Part shown: positions 1 to 5,435 of the stretch, piece after piece
How the letters are laid out: each line of letters opens with the position of its first letter
Numbering within the stretch: the first letter of the stretch is position 1
From: JAZKFR01 sp040386295
GTDB taxonomy: Bacteria; Pseudomonadota; Gammaproteobacteria; Burkholderiales; Rhodocyclaceae
Length of the DNA stretch: 22,783 bases
NCBI GenBank assembly: GCA_040386295.1
Contig: JAZKFR010000171.1
Span: 1-22,783, forward strand
Direction: 5' to 3'
The notes under the pieces: model-generated
Database searches by the model: none
Told to the model about the DNA's origin: nothing
Seen by the model: the letters and a program-made list of their open reading frames with translations, nothing else
Position numbers and translations under genes: made by a program

Positions 1-478
1 TCAGGCCATGGTTTACAACCTCGGATCGACGCCTGTCGTAGGGACCTACAAAGTATTAAATAACCAACTAGTCTATACAGATAATCTAGGCGATGCAGGA
101 ACGATCCCACTGACTGACCATGTGGTCAGTTTGCAAGCGGCGTATGGTTTTGATACTCGCCCACAACCTTCGAGTTTGGTTGTTAATACTTGGTCAGAAA
201 CCTTAGTTGATGCGGATGGGTCTACTACCGAAAATGCTGGAGACTGGTTACGCGTAGGAGCAATCAAGGTTGCTGTAGTAACACGCAGCCCGCAGAAAGA
301 GCGTGCTCGCGATGCAAATGGTGTGTGCACGACGACACCTAGCGCACCAACCTTATCTTGGTTACCAAATTCCACCATTTCTATTTCTTTAGGTACAGAT
401 AACGAGTGGAAGTGTTATCGCTACCAAGTTTTTGAAACGACCATTGCCCTGCGTAACACCATCTGGAGGCCACAATGA
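1..478 (+). CDS. pilW: Type IV pilus minor pilin/assembly protein PilW, C-terminal part (5' end outside window)
   Basis: The reading frame is open from base 2 to the TGA at 476-478, so only the C-terminal ~158 residues are present. The end of the protein (an ALRNTIWRPQ terminus after a Cys/Tyr-containing beta-rich segment) is typical of PilW, a minor pilin-like protein that helps prime type IV pilus assembly at the inner membrane. The prepilin leader and hydrophobic N-terminal helix would lie upstream of the window. Two cysteines (in the GVCTTT and WKCYR stretches) could form a disulfide in the globular domain. The stop overlaps the start of the next gene (ATGA at 475-478), which implies translational coupling in a pilVWX-type operon. 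The family call rests on the C-terminal motif plus the PilX neighbour; another PilW-like minor pilin is the alternative. Confidence 0.8.
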   Translation, partial: QAMVYNLGSTPVVGTYKVLNNQLVYTDNLGDAGTIPLTDHVVSLQAAYGFDTRPQPSSLVVNTWSETLVDADGSTTENAGDWLRVGAIKVAVVTRSPQKERARDANGVCTTTPSAPTLSWLPNSTISISLGTDNEWKCYRYQVFETTIALRNTIWRPQ

Positions 479-1107
479 AAAACGCTCTAAGGCGCTCCCA
501 AGAAGGCGTGGCTTTGATCATGACGCTGATCGTCTTGGTTGCACTTTTGCTCGCTTCAGTTTCGCTAATTCGCTCAGTCGATACGGCAAATTTAATCGCG
601 GGCAATATGGCTTTTAAGAAAGGCACGCTTTCAGTCAGTGATTGCGGCATAGAGCATGCCTACCGCTGGTTGCAAACGACTAGACAAAATACCCCTAGTG
701 CTTTGGACAATGATGGCTCGGGAGTTTCGGCTTTTTATCGATCATCCCCGCCAAATCGATCATCCCCGCCAAGTGACGATACGCTTGCTGGACTACCCAC
801 CTGGCCGGGCGGTTTTTTTTCTGTCGGGACTGGCGACACACAATGCCCTTCAACGGATGGTTACGCTGTTAACTACATGATTCACCGCATGTGTCTAGTA
901 CCCAATACCTCGTTCAGCGCACCTAGTCAAAGCTGCAGCTTCTACACAGCGCCGGCTAGCCAGTCCAGTGGTTCAGGCTCTAGCCTCTCTTCAGGCGCGA
1001 TTAATTATGGGAGTGATTTGCGGATTTACTATCGAATTACCTGTGTGGTCACCGGGCCGCACAATGCGCGTAGCGTGATTCAGTCGCTCGTGCTGATTAC
1101 CGCCTGA
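475..1107 (+). CDS. pilX: Type IV pilus assembly protein PilX (minor pilin)
   Basis: This 210-residue protein starts with a short basic leader (MKNALRRSQEG) followed by a hydrophobic helix at about residues 13-35 (VALIMTLIVLVALLLASV), the PilX N-terminal pattern of minor pilin-like proteins. It probably acts in the inner membrane with PilV/PilW to initiate pilus assembly. Four or more cysteines lie in the C-terminal half (DTQCPS, HRMCLV, QSCSFY, ITCVV). The start is fixed by the ATGA overlap with pilW and by a GGAGG at 463-467. A perfect in-frame 18-bp tandem duplication encodes a doubled RSSPP motif near residue 90. pilY1 and pilE-like genes, which often follow pilX in betaproteobacteria, are absent: the next gene is convergent and unrelated. 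Confidence 0.88.
   Translation: MKNALRRSQEGVALIMTLIVLVALLLASVSLIRSVDTANLIAGNMAFKKGTLSVSDCGIEHAYRWLQTTRQNTPSALDNDGSGVSAFYRSSPPNRSSPPSDDTLAGLPTWPGGFFSVGTGDTQCPSTDGYAVNYMIHRMCLVPNTSFSAPSQSCSFYTAPASQSSGSGSSLSSGAINYGSDLRIYYRITCVVTGPHNARSVIQSLVLITA
737..772 (+). repeat. Perfect 18-bp tandem duplication inside pilX
   Basis: The unit atcgatcatccccgccaa occurs twice back to back (737-754 and 755-772). It is in frame, so it duplicates a six-residue Ser/Pro-rich segment of PilX rather than breaking it. The perfect identity suggests a recent replication-slippage event. Confidence 0.95.
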
Positions 1108-1114
1108 TAAAAAA

Positions 1115-1139
1115 ATGCCGGGATTGTTGATCCCGGCAT
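1115..1139 (-). terminator. Rho-independent terminator, best oriented for the leftward ppiC transcript
   Basis: A perfect 9-bp stem (atgccggga / tcccggcat) closes a 7-base loop. Seven A residues precede it on the plus strand (1109-1115), so on the minus strand the hairpin is followed by a run of T residues. That is the intrinsic-terminator arrangement for transcription coming from ppiC (1213-2013). The plus-strand side has no T-run, so for pilX it can act at most as a weak bidirectional signal. Confidence 0.8.
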
Positions 1140-1212
1140 GCTGGAGCACTAGAGCAATAACATCAAGTTAATGCCTGTCTCATTTTGTTTGGTTTGCACA
1201 AGCGCTATTGCG

Positions 1213-2013
1213 CTATTCAACTTTTGCTTTGGCTCGTAGGTTATTCACTAAGGTTTCTACCTGTTGCTGCTGAGCACGTTGAGACAACTGTGCTTTTACC
1301 GTCTCGAAGGGCGGGGCAGACATCGGTCTTGAATCTTCAAGAAAAATCACGTGGTAGCCAAACTCGGTTTTGACCGGTGTTTCGGTGTATTTCCCCTTTT
1401 CAAGCTGCGTTAGCGCCTCGCCGAATGGTTTGACATAATTTGTCGCGCTATTCCAGCCTAAATCGCCGCCGTTCTCTTTAGAGCCTGGGTCTTTAGATTT
1501 CTGTTTGGCAAGCTCCTCAAGCTTGGCGCCTTTTTTTAACTCTTCAATAATTGCTTTTGCTTCTTCCTCATCCGCTACCAGAATGTGGCGCGTCTTGTAT
1601 TCAGTCCCACTAAATTGGGTTTTGAGTTTTTCGTAATCATTTTTCAAGCGTTCATCGCTAATCGGGTGTGACTTGATGTACTCCTGTACAAAAGAGCGAA
1701 TAAAAATAACCTGCCGCGCTAAATCAGCCTGAGCAACTATATTTGCTTTTTTGTTCAAGCCCATTTTCTTTGCTTCTTGCGCCAGCAGTTCGCGTCTAAT
1801 CAACTCTTCACGTACTGCGTTCTTAAGCTCTGGGCTATCAGGGATGCCTTGCGCTTTTTGTTCGGCGATAAATGCGTTCGCTACACTTTCTGTAATCACT
1901 ACACCATTTACTTTTGCAAATGCTGCCGCTTTATTTGCGGTCGCGGCGAACAAAGGTGCTGAAAATAAAGCACCGACAAGCAATACAACAGCGGTTTTTG
2001 AAAATTTCTGCAT
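1213..2013 (-). CDS. Periplasmic peptidyl-prolyl cis-trans isomerase, parvulin/PpiC family
   Basis: This 266-residue protein probably speeds proline isomerisation during folding of exported proteins. A signal peptide is visible (MQKFSKTAVVLLVGALFSA, cleavage near residue 23). A helical SurA-like N-terminal region runs to about residue 135, and the rotamase domain spans about 140-226. The domain carries the family hallmarks TRHILV (141-146), GGDLGW (182-187) and FGYHVI (218-223). The start is supported by an AGAGGA about 8 bases upstream on the minus strand. It lies downstream of the yciB-bolA gene on the same strand, a neighbourhood common in Burkholderiales, and ends at a good terminator. 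SurA is excluded because there is only one rotamase domain. The exact paralog name is uncertain. Confidence 0.92.
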   Translation of the reverse strand: MQKFSKTAVVLLVGALFSAPLFAATANKAAAFAKVNGVVITESVANAFIAEQKAQGIPDSPELKNAVREELIRRELLAQEAKKMGLNKKANIVAQADLARQVIFIRSFVQEYIKSHPISDERLKNDYEKLKTQFSGTEYKTRHILVADEEEAKAIIEELKKGAKLEELAKQKSKDPGSKENGGDLGWNSATNYVKPFGEALTQLEKGKYTETPVKTEFGYHVIFLEDSRPMSAPPFETVKAQLSQRAQQQQVETLVNNLRAKAKVE

Positions 2014-2024
2014 GCTCGTTTTCC

Positions 2025-2050
2025 TCTGGTTTGGGTTTCTGGTTTGGGTT
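2025..2050 (-). repeat. 13-bp perfect tandem repeat in the ppiC leader
   Basis: The unit tctggtttgggtt occurs at 2025-2037 and again at 2038-2050, directly upstream of the ppiC Shine-Dalgarno region on the minus strand. It would lie in the 5' leader of the mRNA. No function can be assigned. Confidence 0.9.
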
Positions 2051-2148
2051 GATTGGTGGGTGAAAAATATAATCTAAATTATTAACTTAGTGACTTATCT
2101 TGCGCGCTCGTTATTTACAGCTAAGCGTTCAAATCGGCGTGCCATTCT

Positions 2149-3006
2149 TCATCCTGGGCTACTGACACACTGAATGCTCAGTGCGTGAATCCGACTGTGC
2201 ATCAAATCTCCTAAGGCATCGTAAATCATCCGGTGGCAAACGATTGTTGATTTGCCAACAAACTCAGGTGAGGCGATCGACAAGCGATAGTGTTTCCCGC
2301 CACCTTGAGCTCCTGCGTGTCCTAGATGTAGAGCTGATTCGTCAATTAGATCGAGTTGTTCTGGGCTGAGAGAAGATAAACGTTCGCGCATCAATCGTTC
2401 GAGTGCGTCGTCGCTCTTTTCACTTTGTTCGTGTGCAAGATTTTGTTGGGGCTCTGTGCCGCCATTTTTTTCTTCGTTTTGTTCTTGTATATGTTTAGAC
2501 AACATGATTCCTTGAGCAAAAATGAATACCAACATCAAAGCTGTGCTACCGAAAAGCTTGAAATTAACCCAATCATCCGTTGAAAAATTGAATGCGACGA
2601 TCAGGTTGAGCATTCCCATTAGGCTAAAGAAAGCGATCCACAAGCCGTTCAGCCTGCGCCAAATCAATTCATTAAGCACGATTTTGTCAGCGAGTAAGGA
2701 GCGAATCAAGTTCTTGCCAAGCAGAGCCTGGCTGAATAAGAGAGCGCCGGCAAAGATCCAATACAGCACGGTTGGCTTCCATTTGATGAAGCTCTCATCG
2801 TGCAAAAAAAGAGTCATTCCACCAAAAAAGCTAACGATCGCTAGGCTTACCCAGAGCATGGTTTCCACTTTTCGATAGCGGAACCATACCCAGGCGATTT
2901 GTCCCAATGTGGCTGCAATAGCCACCACAGTAGCGGCATAAATACCCGCCGTTTTGTAAGCGACAAAAAATAGAAGAACGGGGAAAAGGTCGAAGAGGAT
3001 CTTCAT
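2149..3006 (-). CDS. YciB (septation protein A)-BolA fusion protein
   Basis: One uninterrupted 285-codon frame holds two families usually encoded by adjacent genes. Residues 1-170 match YciB, an inner-membrane protein linked to cell-envelope integrity and septation: the MKILFDLFPVLLFF start and about five or six hydrophobic segments (3-20, 22-40, 50-68, 78-96, 120-140, 152-168). Residues 171-200 form a hydrophilic, Glu/Gln-rich linker. Residues 200-281 match BolA, a small regulator that pairs with monothiol glutaredoxins: DESALHLGHAGA, GGGKHYRLSI, HRMIYDALGDLM and IHALSI. No stop separates the two parts. An in-frame ATG at codon 206 (2389-2391) could start a free BolA but lacks a clear ribosome-binding site. 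If fused, the BolA domain would be tethered at the cytoplasmic face of the membrane. Both family calls are secure; expression as a single polypeptide is inferred. Confidence 0.9.
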   Translation of the reverse strand: MKILFDLFPVLLFFVAYKTAGIYAATVVAIAATLGQIAWVWFRYRKVETMLWVSLAIVSFFGGMTLFLHDESFIKWKPTVLYWIFAGALLFSQALLGKNLIRSLLADKIVLNELIWRRLNGLWIAFFSLMGMLNLIVAFNFSTDDWVNFKLFGSTALMLVFIFAQGIMLSKHIQEQNEEKNGGTEPQQNLAHEQSEKSDDALERLMRERLSSLSPEQLDLIDESALHLGHAGAQGGGKHYRLSIASPEFVGKSTIVCHRMIYDALGDLMHSRIHALSIQCVSSPG

Positions 3007-3602
3007 AGAAGAGCTTTTTTATAGCGTTGATTTTGAATGCTTGAATGTCTTTTATGCCGCAACAGTTCGTGAAAACTCGGTTCCGAATAAGCACGATTTG
3101 ACGACTTACCTGATAAGTCATCTTCCAGCTGCCAGCCACACTTTGAGCTCTAGCAGAGCGCTGGAGTATGAATGATTTCTCGTGCTTTTGTCTATTTCAA
3201 GGTGTTTTTTGCGAGGGCAGAAGACTTTTTCGAGCACGTTTTCTTGCTTCTACAGATGCTTCCTTGCTGGACATGCTTCTGTGAGCCTGTAACGACTAGG
3301 GGCTTGCTACTCGAAGCAGAACTAGAAATGCCTCGGTACGACCTAAATGCGACCTAAATTTTGCCACCAGCTGAGCTGGAAATAAAAAACTTGTGTGCAT
3401 TAGGTCACGTTTGATTTTTAAGCCTTTCGATATTCTTTGTGGGCAGTTTGCTGATGTGGTTTGCGAGGCCTCGCGGATTTTTTAAAAAATGCGGGAACTT
3501 TTTTGATCTAGTTCTTATTACGCAAGATCTTAAATGTCAAACAACATGAAATATACTCCATAACCATATGAATTTAAGCAAAATAGAATGAATTTATTTT
3601 CC
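3007..3602. other. Long non-coding stretch upstream of the T3SS sigma-factor gene
   Basis: No credible gene is seen in about 600 bases between the divergent yciB-bolA and sigma-factor genes. A 61-codon open frame at 3172-3357 has no recognisable family features. The segment becomes strongly AT-rich between about 3480 and 3600, immediately upstream of the putative sigma-54 element. That is the position where an enhancer-binding protein and a DNA-bending protein would bind, but no specific site was identified. A nine-base sequence gacctaaat occurs twice, 11 bases apart (3340-3348 and 3351-3359). Confidence 0.5.
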
Positions 3603-3618
3603 TGGCATGGCTATTGCT
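3603..3618 (+). promoter_or_regulatory. Candidate sigma-54 (RpoN) promoter of the HrpL-like sigma gene
   Basis: The sequence tggcatggctattgct matches the -24/-12 consensus TGGCACG-N4-TTGC(A/T) with a single deviation (T for C at the sixth base). The invariant GG (3604-3605) and GC (3616-3617) are exactly 10 bases apart. Transcription would start near 3629, leaving a leader of about 55 bases to the ATG at 3686. In plant-pathogenic Pseudomonas and Erwinia, hrpL itself is transcribed by sigma-54, so this placement fits the gene call. Motif match by eye only. Confidence 0.55.
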
Positions 3619-3672
3619 AGTAGTTAGTCAGCAAGGTCAGTTTTTAAATAGGTTCACTTTGGAATAATCGAA

Positions 3673-3687
3673 ATAAGGAGTCCTTAT
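3673..3687 (+). promoter_or_regulatory. Palindrome covering the ribosome-binding site and start codon of the sigma gene
   Basis: The 15-base sequence ataaggagtccttat is a perfect inverted repeat with 7-base arms around a central G. It contains the strong Shine-Dalgarno AAGGAG (3675-3680) and runs into the ATG at 3686. The one-base centre makes an intramolecular RNA hairpin unlikely. A DNA operator, or coincidence with the SD sequence, is more plausible. The Shine-Dalgarno with 5-base spacing does fix the start codon. Confidence 0.35.
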
Positions 3688-4240
3688 GAATACTAATACC
3701 GAAGTAAGTGTTACCAAAAGCAACTTGCCTAAACTAGCTGCCCTTGAGAAGTTAACGCGTACGGATCGGACGCGTTTATACCGTTTCATATTGCATCGTG
3801 TGCATGATCCTGTTGAGTCAGAAGATTTGGCTCAGCAAGCTTTCGTAGAGGCGGCCAATAGTATTGCAAGTTTTCGCGAAGAGTCGGGTGTGAAAACTTG
3901 GCTCTACGGTATTGCAAGCAATCTCATCGCCAATCATTTGCGCCGTGCCCCCGCTCTTCGTTACGAGTTCGAATCGGATGAGATCCTAGAATCCATGGAA
4001 TGTCCTCGGGCAGACCCTAGAGTTCAACTAGAAAGCGTCGAATTGTTGGCGCGCCTACGGCATCATCTTAAGGCCTTGCCAGAAAATATGCGTGGAACGC
4101 TGATGATGGTTTTGTTAGACGATGTTTCTTACGAAGATGCTGCGCAATTGCTTGATGTTCCTGTGGGGACGATTCGTAGTCGTGTTTCAAGAGGACGCTC
4201 GATTTTGAAAAATCACTTAGAGTTGGACGGGGTAAGGTGA
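3686..4240 (+). CDS. HrpL/BtrS-like ECF RNA polymerase sigma factor of the T3SS cluster
   Basis: This 184-residue protein has the two-domain ECF sigma layout. Region 2 spans about 25-90 (FILHRVHDP, DLAQQAF, VKTWLYGIASNLIANHLRR). Region 4 spans about 118-172 and has a helix-turn-helix (YEDAAQLLDVPVGTIRSRVSRGR). Length and wording closely resemble HrpL of Pseudomonas syringae, especially the KTWL-GIA-NLI-NH-R and GVPIGT-RSR-SR stretches. HrpL-type sigmas direct RNA polymerase to hrp-box promoters of T3SS and effector genes; BtrS plays the matching role in Bordetella. No anti-sigma gene is seen next to it. It is the first gene of a tight cluster (5 bases to the next gene) and is preceded by a candidate sigma-54 promoter. 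The ECF call is firm. The HrpL/BtrS assignment rests on remembered similarity and context. Confidence 0.88.
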   Translation: MNTNTEVSVTKSNLPKLAALEKLTRTDRTRLYRFILHRVHDPVESEDLAQQAFVEAANSIASFREESGVKTWLYGIASNLIANHLRRAPALRYEFESDEILESMECPRADPRVQLESVELLARLRHHLKALPENMRGTLMMVLLDDVSYEDAAQLLDVPVGTIRSRVSRGRSILKNHLELDGVR

Positions 4241-4245
4241 GATAA

Positions 4246-4464
4246 ATGAAAGAGCGTGTGCGAAAAAATGCAGATTGGTACATAAATATGCCAAAATCCG
4301 AGCATATGCGAAGCTTAGAGGAGCAATATCAATTGCTGAGAGATGCCCAAGCCGAGGCGCAAAGAAATATGCGCAAAGGCTGTTCTCACAAAGATTATGC
4401 GCAGTGGCAGGAACTGCTTCTTGCCGTAGAAACCGCAATACGTGTTGTTAAATCAGAGTTTTAA
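4246..4464 (+). CDS. SctE/YscE-like T3SS needle co-chaperone
   Basis: This small (72-residue), highly charged, all-helical protein has no cysteine-rich, signal or membrane segment apart from one internal Cys. Its C-terminal two-thirds (LEEQYQLL, MRKGCSHKDYAQWQ, AVETAIRVV) follows the pattern of Yersinia YscE, where a 'MMRGGDAKQYQVWQ...ALESAIAII' stretch occupies the same place. YscE/PscE/EscE proteins are cytoplasmic co-chaperones that keep the needle subunit monomeric before secretion. The gene starts 5 bases after the sigma gene stop and precedes the needle gene, the order seen in ysc/psc-type clusters (E then F). An AAGGTGAG overlapping the upstream stop can serve as ribosome-binding site. 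Confidence 0.72.
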   Translation: MKERVRKNADWYINMPKSEHMRSLEEQYQLLRDAQAEAQRNMRKGCSHKDYAQWQELLLAVETAIRVVKSEF

Positions 4465-4492
4465 GCCTGACCTAAATTTTAGGGAGTGAGTT

Positions 4493-4747
4493 ATGTCCAA
4501 CTTTTCATCTGCCCCCGATAACTTCACGCTGGAGTCTATCTACGACAACTTGCTTCCCAAAATGAAAAAAAGCGAGGGGGAAATTCGCTCTTTGCTTAAT
4601 ACTATGGGATCGACTGAAATGACGTCACAGGATCTGATTTTAACGCAAGCAAAGCTTCAAGAATGGACGCTGAAAGGGCAGCTGAGCAGTACCCTGATAA
4701 AGGAAATATCGGACACTTTAAAAAGCATCGTTCAGAAGGCAGGGTGA
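4493..4747 (+). CDS. sctF: Type III secretion needle protein SctF (YscF/PrgI type)
   Basis: This 84-residue protein is the usual size for the helical-hairpin subunit that polymerises into the extracellular T3SS needle. Its C-terminal half (QDLILTQAKLQEWTLKGQLSSTLIKEISDTLKSIVQKAG, in pieces: a long amphipathic helix ending IVQK) matches the needle pattern of PrgI and YscF, including the hydrophobic/aromatic positions and the I(V/L)QK ending. A central break (STEMTSQD) sits where the hairpin turns. There is no signal peptide, as expected for a T3SS substrate. A strong AGGGAG lies 6 bases upstream of the ATG. It is the second gene after the sigma factor, directly behind the YscE-like co-chaperone. 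The inner-rod protein SctI is a possible alternative, but length and context favour SctF. Confidence 0.72.
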   Translation: MSNFSSAPDNFTLESIYDNLLPKMKKSEGEIRSLLNTMGSTEMTSQDLILTQAKLQEWTLKGQLSSTLIKEISDTLKSIVQKAG

Positions 4748-4751
4748 TGCT

Positions 4752-5177
4752 TTGGCACTCGCACTAGACACGGCTCTGCCGTCAAATTTTGTTGCTTTCT
4801 TGAAAAAATTAGGTCTAGACCCTCGAAAATCTGTACGCGGTGACGGACGTGTAACGATTTCCTACGAGGCTGGGCAGCGCCTGGATTGTTACGTTACGGC
4901 AAATGCGCGCTTGGTTTTGTCAGCGCGCATTGCTACCGTGCCAAATGACCCTGTACCACGACGCCTATTTCTTAGAAACGCGTTAACCTATGCGGCTGCT
5001 CGGGCACAGGATCATCACGATACTCTGGCAATGACGCGTGATGACGACGGGCTTTTACTGCAGTGTGAGGTTGATGGTGCGGCTCCATTATTTGAATTAG
5101 AGGCTGGATTTTCCGAATTCTTTAACGCAATTGATGCCTGGAAAAGAACAAGCCAGAGCTGGTCTAATCGCTCGTAA
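4752..5177 (+). CDS. CesT-family-like T3SS chaperone (TTG start)
   Basis: This 141-residue, mostly acidic, soluble protein shows the class I T3SS chaperone pattern. An N-terminal helix (SNFVAFLKKLGL) is followed by a beta-strand series (RVTISYEAGQRLDCYVTA, LVLSARIATVP), a helix (LFLRNALTYAAARA), more strands (TLAMTRDDDGLLLQCEV) and a C-terminal helix (FSEFFNAIDAWKR). Such proteins bind one or a few effectors in the cytoplasm and deliver them to the secretion ATPase. The start is assigned to TTG at 4752, because the ATG at 4747-4749 is out of frame and stops after six codons. An AGGG lies about 8 bases before it, and the gap to the needle gene is only 4 bases. In ysc-type clusters the next gene is usually the SctG co-chaperone; this protein does not look like it. 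The substrate is unknown. Confidence 0.62.
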   Translation: MALALDTALPSNFVAFLKKLGLDPRKSVRGDGRVTISYEAGQRLDCYVTANARLVLSARIATVPNDPVPRRLFLRNALTYAAARAQDHHDTLAMTRDDDGLLLQCEVDGAAPLFELEAGFSEFFNAIDAWKRTSQSWSNRS

Positions 5178-5435
5178 ATCTCGGTAGTCCTAAATCCCAA
5201 GCCCGCTTACTGGCTGATCAGTCGCGCCGCATGCGGTTGATGCTCAGGGATTTTATGCGTGCTACACATCAAATTCTTGCTCTATGAAAGAGATTCCCTT
5301 TTAATCATAAGCTTCTGAATGCAAAAAATTTTCTATTATTTCAGTGTGGATGAAGTAATGCCCCGTTTTTCATTGCGTTAATCATAATGGCTGGTTTGGC
5401 GTATGCTGCGGCCTATTCGATGGAGAGTGTGCGCG

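Noticed and set aside
3319..3345. Possible third hrp box (AGAACT-N15-CGACCTA) upstream of the sigma gene
   Set aside because: Spacing is right, but it has mismatches in both halves, including the CCAC core, and it lies about 340 bases from the gene. Too weak to report as a site.
3172..3357. 61-codon ORF upstream of the T3SS cluster
   Set aside because: No family features, no clear ribosome-binding site and no homology pattern; typical random open frame.
3491..3520. GGAACTTTTTTGATC sequence in the AT-rich leader region
   Set aside because: It shares the first half of a hrp box, but no CCAC-like element follows at 15 or 16 bases.
3340..4480. Word gacctaaat(ttt) repeated at 3340, 3351 and 4469
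   Set aside because: A 12-base match is expected by chance several times in a window of this size. No consistent position relative to promoters.
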